Assembly: GCF_900100115.1 (NCBI RefSeq)
Contig: NZ_FNKL01000001.1
Location: 620,001-684,000, forward strand
Direction: 5' to 3'
DNA from: Chryseobacterium soldanellicola
GTDB lineage: Bacteria > Bacteroidota > Bacteroidia > Flavobacteriales > Weeksellaceae
DNA length: 64,000 nt
Shown in pieces: positions 44,781-52,355 of this stretch. The notes under the pieces were generated by a model, which saw nothing but the letters and a program-made list of their open reading frames with translations, was not told where the DNA came from and did not search any database. Position 1 is the first letter of the stretch. Every line of letters begins with the position of its first letter. The position numbers and the translations under genes are program-made.

Positions 44781-47066
44781 ATGAAAAAAATCTACTTAAT
44801 CATGTTGATGATTTTGTTTTCTGTATTTCAGGCACAAATCGTAAATATCCCGGATCCGGTTTTAAAAGCAAAATTACTGGCAGCCAATGTCACCAACAAT
44901 ACCGCCCAGGATATTAATCACAATAATATAAAGATTGACCTTAATTCAAATAATGAAATTGAGGTGAGTGAAGCTTTAACGGTCTATAATTTATTTCTTG
45001 GAGCAACTCAGAACCAGACAATAAATTTAATTACCAATCTGTCCGGAGTTGAAGCATTTCAGAATTTAAAATACTTAAATGTTGATTTTAATAATCTGAC
45101 CGCTGTAGATGCTACTTCCCTGCCCAATTTACAACAGCTACACGTTTCTTATAATCCGATAACCTCTTTGAATGCCAATAATTTACTTAATTTAAAGTGG
45201 CTTTGGTGCCGTTCGACCCAACTTACTTCGTTAAACATCTCTAACCTGCCCAGTTTGGAAGATTTACGTTGTAGTGGAAATCAGTTAACCTCTTTAAATC
45301 TGGCCAATAAACCAAATTTAAAAACTTTAGACTGTGACAGCAATAATTTAAGTGCTTTAAATGTAGCCGGTTTACCAAATTTAGAATATTTATATTTTGG
45401 AAATAATCCTATTTCTTCAATTGATTTAACAGGGCTTACTAAAATTAAAGGTTTTAGCTCCATGCACACTAATTTGCAGACTATTAATCTGAATGCGCAG
45501 ACCAATCTGCAAGACCTTTTGGTAGGTAACACGCCTTCTTTACAATATCTTTTTATAAAAAACGGCAGTTATGAAAGCGCCACAAATTTTGAAAATATTC
45601 CTAATTTAAAATATGCCTGCATAGACAGCAACATTTTTCTGGAGAATTATTATATGCAAATTTTGTCTAATTATAATGGTAATCATTTCATTGCCAACTC
45701 ATACTGTAGTTTTACACCCGGAGGAATCTTCCATACTATATTGGGAAATGTAAAATATGATTCTGACAATAATGGCTGCAGCAGCAATGATTTAAATAAG
45801 GCTTTTCAAAAATTTAATATTGTAGGAACCGGAGGTATCGGAAGCTTTATTGCGGATCATTCAGGAAATTATACATTACCCGTACAAAGTGGAACTCATA
45901 CGGTTACGCCGGTTATTGAAAATCCTGCTTATTTTACTATTTCACCAACAAGCTTTACCGTAAATTTCCCGACACAAACCAGCCCGCTGACACAAAACTT
46001 CTGTCTTACAGCCAACGGAACACACAATGACCTGGAAGTTGTAATAATTCCTGTAATACTGGCTGCTCCGGGCTTTACAGGAGTATATAAAATTATCTAT
46101 AAAAACAAAGGCACAACAACACAATCAGGAAATCTAGCATTCAATTATAATGATGACCTGATGAATTACACAAGCTCTACTCTTGCGCCTGCCTCTCAGT
46201 CAACAGGATCCTTAAGCTGGAATTTCACCAATCTTCTTCCATTCGAAACGAGAGAGATTTTTGCACTTTTCCTTTTAAATACTCCAACTCAGACCCCGGC
46301 TTTAAACGGAGGTGATATTCTTCATTACACGGCGCAGATTAACGGAGCAGCGGATGAGACCCCTTTAGACAATACATTTACATTACATCAAACGGTTGTC
46401 AATTCTTTTGACCCGAACGATAAAACCTGTCTTGAAGGAACTTCTATTACTCAGGCTCAAGTTGGGGATTATGTACATTACGTGATCAGATTTGAAAATA
46501 CAGGAACGGCAAATGCACAGAATATTGTGGTAAAAGATGATATCGATGCTACAAAATTTGATATTTCAAGCTTAGTTCCTCTTACCGCAAGCCACAGTTT
46601 TAACACAAAAATTACAGGAAACACCGCAGAATTTATTTTTGAAAACATACAGCTTCCTTTCAATGATGCAACAAACGACGGATATGTTTCATTTAAAATT
46701 AAAACAAAATCTACCTTAAATCTTGGCGACAGCTTCAGCAATAAAGCCAATATTTATTTCGATTACAATGCTCCGATTATCACGAATAATTACACAACAA
46801 CTGTTCAGAATATTCTAGGAACAACGGAAATTAATCATGATAAAACGCAGTTCAGCACTTATCCGAATCCGGCGAAAGATGTTTTATTCATTAAATCAAA
46901 AGAGAAAGTTGTAAAAGCAGAAATCTATGACGCTTCGGGAAGAATTTTAAATTCTACAAGCGTAACAGACAATTCTGTCAATGTTTCCGCACTTACAAAA
47001 GGAAATTATATCATTAAATTATTCACAAAAGATAAATCTGTAACGCAGAAATTTATTAAGAATTAA
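44781..47066 (+). CDS. Leucine-rich repeat T9SS-secreted protein
   Basis: 761 residues with a signal peptide (ends VFQAQ). About 9 leucine-rich repeats fill residues 60-270 (LPNLQQLHVSYNPI, LPSLEDLRCSGNQLTSLNLA and so on), then a carboxypeptidase-like insert near residue 320, a DUF7619-type domain at about residues 540-670 (DPNDKTCLEG, NTGTANAQNIVVKDDID, NKANIYFDYNAPI) and a T9SS type A sorting domain (YPNPAKDVLFI, IYDASGRIL). Such proteins are placed on the cell surface and often act in adhesion. The ligand is unknown. Confidence 0.9.
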   Translation: MKKIYLIMLMILFSVFQAQIVNIPDPVLKAKLLAANVTNNTAQDINHNNIKIDLNSNNEIEVSEALTVYNLFLGATQNQTINLITNLSGVEAFQNLKYLNVDFNNLTAVDATSLPNLQQLHVSYNPITSLNANNLLNLKWLWCRSTQLTSLNISNLPSLEDLRCSGNQLTSLNLANKPNLKTLDCDSNNLSALNVAGLPNLEYLYFGNNPISSIDLTGLTKIKGFSSMHTNLQTINLNAQTNLQDLLVGNTPSLQYLFIKNGSYESATNFENIPNLKYACIDSNIFLENYYMQILSNYNGNHFIANSYCSFTPGGIFHTILGNVKYDSDNNGCSSNDLNKAFQKFNIVGTGGIGSFIADHSGNYTLPVQSGTHTVTPVIENPAYFTISPTSFTVNFPTQTSPLTQNFCLTANGTHNDLEVVIIPVILAAPGFTGVYKIIYKNKGTTTQSGNLAFNYNDDLMNYTSSTLAPASQSTGSLSWNFTNLLPFETREIFALFLLNTPTQTPALNGGDILHYTAQINGAADETPLDNTFTLHQTVVNSFDPNDKTCLEGTSITQAQVGDYVHYVIRFENTGTANAQNIVVKDDIDATKFDISSLVPLTASHSFNTKITGNTAEFIFENIQLPFNDATNDGYVSFKIKTKSTLNLGDSFSNKANIYFDYNAPIITNNYTTTVQNILGTTEINHDKTQFSTYPNPAKDVLFIKSKEKVVKAEIYDASGRILNSTSVTDNSVNVSALTKGNYIIKLFTKDKSVTQKFIKN

Positions 47067-47085
47067 TTATCAATACCTATCAATA

Positions 47086-47113
47086 AAAGACTGTCTTTAG
47101 GCAGTCTTTTTTG
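47086..47113 (+). terminator. Terminator of the LRR gene
   Basis: Stem AAAGACTG / CAGTCTTT with loop TCTTTAGG and a T run, 20 bases after the stop. Confidence 0.8.
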
Positions 47114-47178
47114 CTTTTAAAGCCATAAATCTGAAGATTTTATCGTATTTTTATCTGCATTAAGTTAAAATATAAAAC

Positions 47179-47823
47179 ATGGAATTTTTACAGGATCATT
47201 CTATCAAAAATGAACTTTTACTGATATTCATTTCCGTGCTTTTAGGGCTTTTTATCGGCACAGAACGGGAATACAGAAACAAATCTGCAGGATTACGGAC
47301 ATTTATCCTTGTCTGTTTCGGAGCCTGCCTTTTTACCATGCTTTCCATTAAAATCGGCGTTAATGATCAGGACCGTATTGCAGCCAATATTATTACAGGA
47401 ATAGGTTTTCTGGGCGCCGGGGTTATTTTTAAAGGTGATAATAAAATTGAAGGAATTACAACCGCGACGACCATTTGGGCTACAGCATCCATCGGAATGT
47501 CAGTCGGATCGGGCTACGTTTATCTTGCCTTTTTAGGAACCCTTTTGGTATTAATAGTTTTAAGCTTTCTTACCTTTTTTGAGAAATATATTGATAAAAA
47601 TCACAAAATACGTGAATATAAAATCGCCGTCACGGAAGCTAAATTCCTTCCTCACTGTGAAGATCTTTTTAAAAAGCATCAATTAAAATTTATCATTTCA
47701 AAACAACAATATACACAGGGAAATCTCGCCACAACCTGGATTCTCACAGGAAAAAACCGCAATCATGAAGCCTTGATGAAAGACCTCAGAGAAGATATTC
47801 AGATTATTGCGTATCAGTTTTAA
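47179..47823 (+). CDS. MgtC/SapB family inner-membrane protein
   Basis: 214 residues. The first 130 hold four to five hydrophobic segments with the family blocks GLFIGTEREYRNKSAGLRTF, TGIGFLGAGVIFKG and GITTATTIWATASIGMSVG. The last 75 residues are a soluble ACT-like domain. MgtC proteins are linked to magnesium limitation and control of ATP synthase in other bacteria; the role here is unproven. Monocistronic. Confidence 0.9.
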   Translation: MEFLQDHSIKNELLLIFISVLLGLFIGTEREYRNKSAGLRTFILVCFGACLFTMLSIKIGVNDQDRIAANIITGIGFLGAGVIFKGDNKIEGITTATTIWATASIGMSVGSGYVYLAFLGTLLVLIVLSFLTFFEKYIDKNHKIREYKIAVTEAKFLPHCEDLFKKHQLKFIISKQQYTQGNLATTWILTGKNRNHEALMKDLREDIQIIAYQF

Positions 47824-47833
47824 AAAATAAATA

Positions 47834-47935
47834 AGTCAATTGTGAAAGGTCAATTGTCAATTATTAAAAAAACTCAGTCAAATCAGCAGGTAAAAATTCA
47901 CCATTAACGATTCACAATTCACCGTTTTCATAATC
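47834..47935. repeat. Intergenic repeat sharing phrases with the 91-bp array
   Basis: GTGAAAGGTCAATTGTCAATTA at 47842-47863 matches the 91-bp unit start and its CAATTGTCAATT end. Inverted phrases (AATTCACCATTAACGATTCACAATTCAC) follow at about 47897-47924. Confidence 0.55.
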
Positions 47936-47977
47936 AAAATCTCCCTTTTTCTTTGTAAATTGGGCAAAATTTTGATT

Positions 47978-50116
47978 ATGACAAAAAAGATACTTCTATC
48001 TGTATTTCTTTTGCCGGCAACGATGGCTTTTGCCCAGCAGTACGGGGGAATGTGGATCCCGACAGAGCTTAATGAAAAGGAAATGAAAGACTTAGGAATG
48101 AAAATTTCCGCCAAAGATATCTTCAATCCTCAAAAACCAAGCATAAAAGATGCGGTCGTACAATTCAACGGAGGCTGTACTGCTGAAATTATTTCTCCTA
48201 AAGGATTATTGCTGACCAATCACCATTGCGGCTATGGACAGATTCAGGCACATTCTACCGTAGAAAATGACCTTTTATCAAACGGTTTCTGGGCTAAAAA
48301 TATGAGCGGAGAACTTGAGAATCCGGGGGTAACCGTAGATTTTATCGTAGATATCAAAGAAGTTACGAATCAAATTTTAGAAGGAACAGACCATCTTACA
48401 GAACCTGAACTTTCAAAACAAATCGCAAAAAATACTGAAGTTTATAAAAACTCTCAGAAAACTGAGCCTTATCAGTCAATTTCCGTAAAATCAATGTATT
48501 ACGGAAATAAATATTACGCTTACACAATCGAAACCTTCAAAGATATCCGTTTGGTAGGCGCACCGCCGCAAAGCATCGGGAAATTCGGTTCTGATACCGA
48601 CAACTGGGTTTGGCCAAGACATACGGGAGATTTCTCGATGTTCAGAATTTATGCCGATAAAAACAACAAGCCTGCAGAATATTCAAAAGACAACGTTCCT
48701 TACGTTCCGAAGCACTATCTTCCGGTTTCCATTAAGGATAAAAACGAGAACGACTTCACTTTTGTCTTCGGATTTCCGGGAAGAACAACGGAATATCTTC
48801 CGGCAATTGCTGTTGAGAAGATCATGACGGAAATTGATCCTGCAAAAATCGCAGTTCGTGACGTTGCTTTAAAAACGTTAGACGAAAAAATGCGTGCAGA
48901 CAATGCAACACGTATCAAATATGCCTCAAAATACGCTTCTGTAGCCAACTATTGGAAAAAATGGATAGGTGAAGCTGAAGGGTTGAAAAAATCAAATGCC
49001 GTTCAGAAAAAAGTAATGTATGAAGGTTCTTTAGTCTCTAAAAATCCTGAGATTAAGTCAACTATTGACCAGCTAAATAAATTATACACCGATCAGGCCC
49101 CTTTTGCTTTAAATAATGCCTATTACACGGAAGTAATCAGAAATGCGGAAACATTGAAGCTTGCCGGTGATTATTACAACTACATCGCAGCAGTAGAAGC
49201 CGGAAGAATGGATGAAAAAGAACTTGCCAAAACAAAAAGCAAACTTGCAGCATTCTACAAAGATTACAGTGGTGAACTGGATGCAAAAGTAACGGCAAAA
49301 TTATTGGCTCTCTATGCCAACAAAACAGCTCCACAGTTTTTACCTGCAGGCTTTGAAAAGTATAAAAATGAAAACCAAAACATTCAAAATATAGAAGAAA
49401 TTTCTAAAAATTCGATCATCTCAGGAAGATCTGAAGTGAACGGAACTTCTTTGAACAAAGACATTGACAAAGCATTTTCTAATCAGGATAAATTGATCAA
49501 AACATTGAAAAAAGATCCTGTTTATCAGCTTTATGTTGCCATGAGAGATACTTACATGGCAAAAGCGGACCCTCAGTTTACTTCGATGCAGGCAAAAATT
49601 GATGGTTTGCAAAAAACGTTCATGGCTCAGCAAATGTCAACGGATAAAGACAGAAAATTTTTCCCGGATGCCAATTCCACGCTTCGTGTAACCTATGGAA
49701 AAGTGAAAGGTTCTTCACCAAGAGATGCCGTTTCTTACGATTATCAGACGCATTTGGCAGGGGTAATGGAAAAATATATTCCGGGAGATTACGAGTTTGA
49801 CGTTCCTAAGAAGCTGATTGATCTTTACTCTAAAAAAGATTTTGGAAATTATAAAGATAAAACCGGCGATGTACCTGTAGGATTTACGGCAACCAACCAC
49901 ACAACGGGCGGAAATTCAGGAAGTCCGGCTTTGGATGCCAACGGAAATCTTGTGGGATTAAACTTCGACAGACAATGGGAAGGTACAATGAGCGATATCA
50001 ATTATGATCCCCGTTTCAGCCGAAATATTATGGTTGACACAAAATATATCCTTTTTATCATCGATAAATTTGCCGATTCAAAATGGCTGATCGATGAAAT
50101 GAAAGTTGTAAAGTAA
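47978..50116 (+). CDS. S46 family dipeptidyl-peptidase, DPP11 type
   Basis: 712 residues from the ATG at 47978; an in-frame TTG 18 bases upstream is disregarded. Signal peptide (ends TMAFAQ). The chymotrypsin-like catalytic residues are visible: LTNHHCGYGQ (His), DTDNWVWPRHTGDF (Asp) and TTGGNSGSP with Ser at residue 647. The residue 18 positions after that Ser is Arg665 (NFDRQWEG). In S46 enzymes Arg at this place (Arg673 of P. gingivalis DPP11) gives preference for Asp/Glu at P1, while DPP7 has Gly. So this periplasmic exopeptidase likely releases dipeptides with an acidic second residue. Confidence 0.92.
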   Translation: MTKKILLSVFLLPATMAFAQQYGGMWIPTELNEKEMKDLGMKISAKDIFNPQKPSIKDAVVQFNGGCTAEIISPKGLLLTNHHCGYGQIQAHSTVENDLLSNGFWAKNMSGELENPGVTVDFIVDIKEVTNQILEGTDHLTEPELSKQIAKNTEVYKNSQKTEPYQSISVKSMYYGNKYYAYTIETFKDIRLVGAPPQSIGKFGSDTDNWVWPRHTGDFSMFRIYADKNNKPAEYSKDNVPYVPKHYLPVSIKDKNENDFTFVFGFPGRTTEYLPAIAVEKIMTEIDPAKIAVRDVALKTLDEKMRADNATRIKYASKYASVANYWKKWIGEAEGLKKSNAVQKKVMYEGSLVSKNPEIKSTIDQLNKLYTDQAPFALNNAYYTEVIRNAETLKLAGDYYNYIAAVEAGRMDEKELAKTKSKLAAFYKDYSGELDAKVTAKLLALYANKTAPQFLPAGFEKYKNENQNIQNIEEISKNSIISGRSEVNGTSLNKDIDKAFSNQDKLIKTLKKDPVYQLYVAMRDTYMAKADPQFTSMQAKIDGLQKTFMAQQMSTDKDRKFFPDANSTLRVTYGKVKGSSPRDAVSYDYQTHLAGVMEKYIPGDYEFDVPKKLIDLYSKKDFGNYKDKTGDVPVGFTATNHTTGGNSGSPALDANGNLVGLNFDRQWEGTMSDINYDPRFSRNIMVDTKYILFIIDKFADSKWLIDEMKVVK

Positions 50117-50146
50117 TTTTTAACCATAAAATCTTAAAAATCTATT

Positions 50147-50154
50147 TAAATTTG
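50147..50154 (+). promoter_or_regulatory. -7 promoter box of the deacetylase/GNAT pair
   Basis: TAAATTTG, 48 bases before the ATG at 50203. Confidence 0.5.
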
Positions 50155-50202
50155 CCTTTTCCGGTTTAATTTAAGTAGATTTTTTTTATTAATAACAACG
50201 TA

Positions 50203-51192
50203 ATGATCAAAGACAGAATCATCAATTTTTTAGCGAATTTTGAAAAGGAAAATTTTAATGAAACTTTCCCTTTAGATTATTGTCTTCCTGTTTATCATTG
50301 CGTTTCTGATGAAAATCTTACACATCTTAATCACATCATACAATATAAAAATGTAAAGCAGTTTGAAGCAGATATAGATTTTTTTTCAAAGTATTTTCAG
50401 TTTGTAACTTGGGATGAATTTAAAGATTTCGTAAAAGGTAATTTCAAGCCTAAAAAAAAGATCGCTTTACTTACTTTTGATGATGGCTTCAGGGAATTTT
50501 ATGATGTTGTAGTTCCTATTTTAGAAAGAAAAGGGATTTATGCCGTCAACTTTATCAATCCTGCTTTTATTGACAACCAGGACTTGATGTTTCGTTGTAA
50601 AGCAAGTTTAATTATTAATGAAATTGAGAAAAATAAAATTATTAATCCTGAGATTTACAACATTTTATCATCAAAAGAAAATCTTAAACAGCAAATTTTA
50701 AAAATCAGCTATTCAAAAAAAGAACTTCTTGATCATCTTGCTGACATACTTGAAATCAACTTTAATTCGTTTTTAAACGAACAAAAACCATATTTAAGCT
50801 TCGATCAATTAAATATTTTAACTCAGAAAGGATTCGGGATTTCATCTCACAGCTGGGATCATCCTTTGTATAACGAATTGACTTTAAGCCAAAAACTCGA
50901 GACCACACAAAAAACATTTGATTATTTGAAGGAAAATAATTTTTTATATGATAGTTTTGCTTTTCCGTTTACAGATTTTGGCGTTGAAAAAAAATTCTTT
51001 GATGAATTATTTAAAAACCAGGATATGTTTTGCACTTTTGGCAGCGCAGGAATCAAATTAGACAGCATTGAAAAAAACTTTCAAAGAATCCCGATGGAAA
51101 CTGGTGAAAATGCGGAATTAATATTAAAAAAAGAAATCGCTTATTTCAATTTGAAGAAAATTTTTAACAAAAACACCATTTTAAGAAAATGA
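50203..51192 (+). CDS. Polysaccharide deacetylase family protein
   Basis: 329 residues. The NodB-type catalytic motif TFDDGFREFYDVVVPIL (about residues 89-105) and the later SHSWDHPLYNELT (His of the metal triad) are in place. No signal peptide or membrane segment. Carbohydrate esterase family 4 removes N- or O-acetyl groups from sugars such as chitin-like or peptidoglycan glycans. The stop overlaps the next gene by ATGA, so the two are translated together. Confidence 0.87.
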   Translation: MIKDRIINFLANFEKENFNETFPLDYCLPVYHCVSDENLTHLNHIIQYKNVKQFEADIDFFSKYFQFVTWDEFKDFVKGNFKPKKKIALLTFDDGFREFYDVVVPILERKGIYAVNFINPAFIDNQDLMFRCKASLIINEIEKNKIINPEIYNILSSKENLKQQILKISYSKKELLDHLADILEINFNSFLNEQKPYLSFDQLNILTQKGFGISSHSWDHPLYNELTLSQKLETTQKTFDYLKENNFLYDSFAFPFTDFGVEKKFFDELFKNQDMFCTFGSAGIKLDSIEKNFQRIPMETGENAELILKKEIAYFNLKKIFNKNTILRK

Positions 51193-52268
51193 TACATCTT
51201 AAAACATTAGATAAAAAAGGTCTTGAAGAATTTGTATCATCCGGTGATTTCGAAAAGCATGATTTTCTGCCTATTACAAAGCACAGGGCAATTTCCCAGA
51301 TTAAAAATCCAAAGGCAAATGATGATCAAACGTTGCTTTTTCTTGCTTTTGATGATGAAAAATTAGCCGGATATTTAGGATGTTTTCCCGATAATTTTAA
51401 AATTGACGGAAAAATATTCAATTACGCGTGGTTAAGCACTTTGTACGTGAGCAATGAATTTCGTGGAAAAAGGATTGCACAAACGCTGTTAAATAAAGCA
51501 TTTGAAGATTATAACGAAAATATTGCCATCACAGAATTCACCAAAGAAGCAGAAAATTTATACAATAAAACCGGGGTATTTGAATATATCCAGCCCAAAA
51601 TCGGGAAAAGATATTATTTCAGGACAGATTTTAAAACTTTAATTCCGTCAAAAAAAACTTCAACAAAAAATTTTAAACCAATTTTTAGTGTTTTAGATCA
51701 AATTATCAATTCTTTTATTTCCGTTAAAAACAGCTTTATCAAAAAACCTGATTTTAAGTTTGAAATTATTGATACAATTGATTCCGAAAGTGCCAATTTT
51801 ATTTCAAAATTCCACAGCAACAGAAATGCGGGAGAAATTAATTGGTTAATAGAAAATCCTTGGGTTTTGGAAAGTAAAAAGGAGAATAAAAATTACCTTT
51901 TCTCAAGTTTTGCAGAAGAATTTAAATATTTCTGGATTAAAATTTATAATAAAAATAATAATTTAATTACCTGTTCTCTCCTACTTTTAAGAGACGGACA
52001 TTTGAAGGTTTCGTATTTATTTTCAAATGAAGATTTAGATAAATTTGTCAACTTTTTAAATTATTTCATAGTAAAAAATAAAGTTAAAATGCTGACCAGC
52101 TATCAGACTAAATTGAATCAAAAAATAAATTCAACGAAAAAATTTCCTAAAATCTATCAAAAAAATTTCGAGAGAAGGTATTTATTCCACAAAGAATTGA
52201 TTCACCATCTTCCACCGAATTTCAATCCTGATTATCAGGATGGTGACGGGGATTGCGTTATGACATAG
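51189..52268 (+). CDS. GNAT family N-acetyltransferase
   Basis: 359 residues. The N-terminal 150 have the GNAT acetyl-CoA region: LYVSNEFRGKRIAQTLLNKA (about residues 87-106), preceded by AYLGC-like strands (LAGYLGCFPD). The C-terminal 200 residues are not typical and could be a second, degenerate acyltransferase-like fold. The ATGA overlap with the deacetylase suggests a paired acetylate/deacetylate job on a sugar or protein, which is inference. Confidence 0.8.
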   Translation: MIHLKTLDKKGLEEFVSSGDFEKHDFLPITKHRAISQIKNPKANDDQTLLFLAFDDEKLAGYLGCFPDNFKIDGKIFNYAWLSTLYVSNEFRGKRIAQTLLNKAFEDYNENIAITEFTKEAENLYNKTGVFEYIQPKIGKRYYFRTDFKTLIPSKKTSTKNFKPIFSVLDQIINSFISVKNSFIKKPDFKFEIIDTIDSESANFISKFHSNRNAGEINWLIENPWVLESKKENKNYLFSSFAEEFKYFWIKIYNKNNNLITCSLLLLRDGHLKVSYLFSNEDLDKFVNFLNYFIVKNKVKMLTSYQTKLNQKINSTKKFPKIYQKNFERRYLFHKELIHHLPPNFNPDYQDGDGDCVMT

Positions 52269-52298
52269 AAAAAAGAGACTTTTTAGAAGTCTCTTTTT
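52269..52298 (+). terminator. Bidirectional-type terminator
   Basis: Stem AGAGACTT / AAGTCTCT flanked by an A run and a T run, between convergent genes; probably serves the GNAT gene. Confidence 0.75.
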
Positions 52299-52355
52299 GT
52301 AAAATTTATTTGTATCATCCTGACTGTTGTTAAGTCGCCACTTCGTGGCTTCCAT

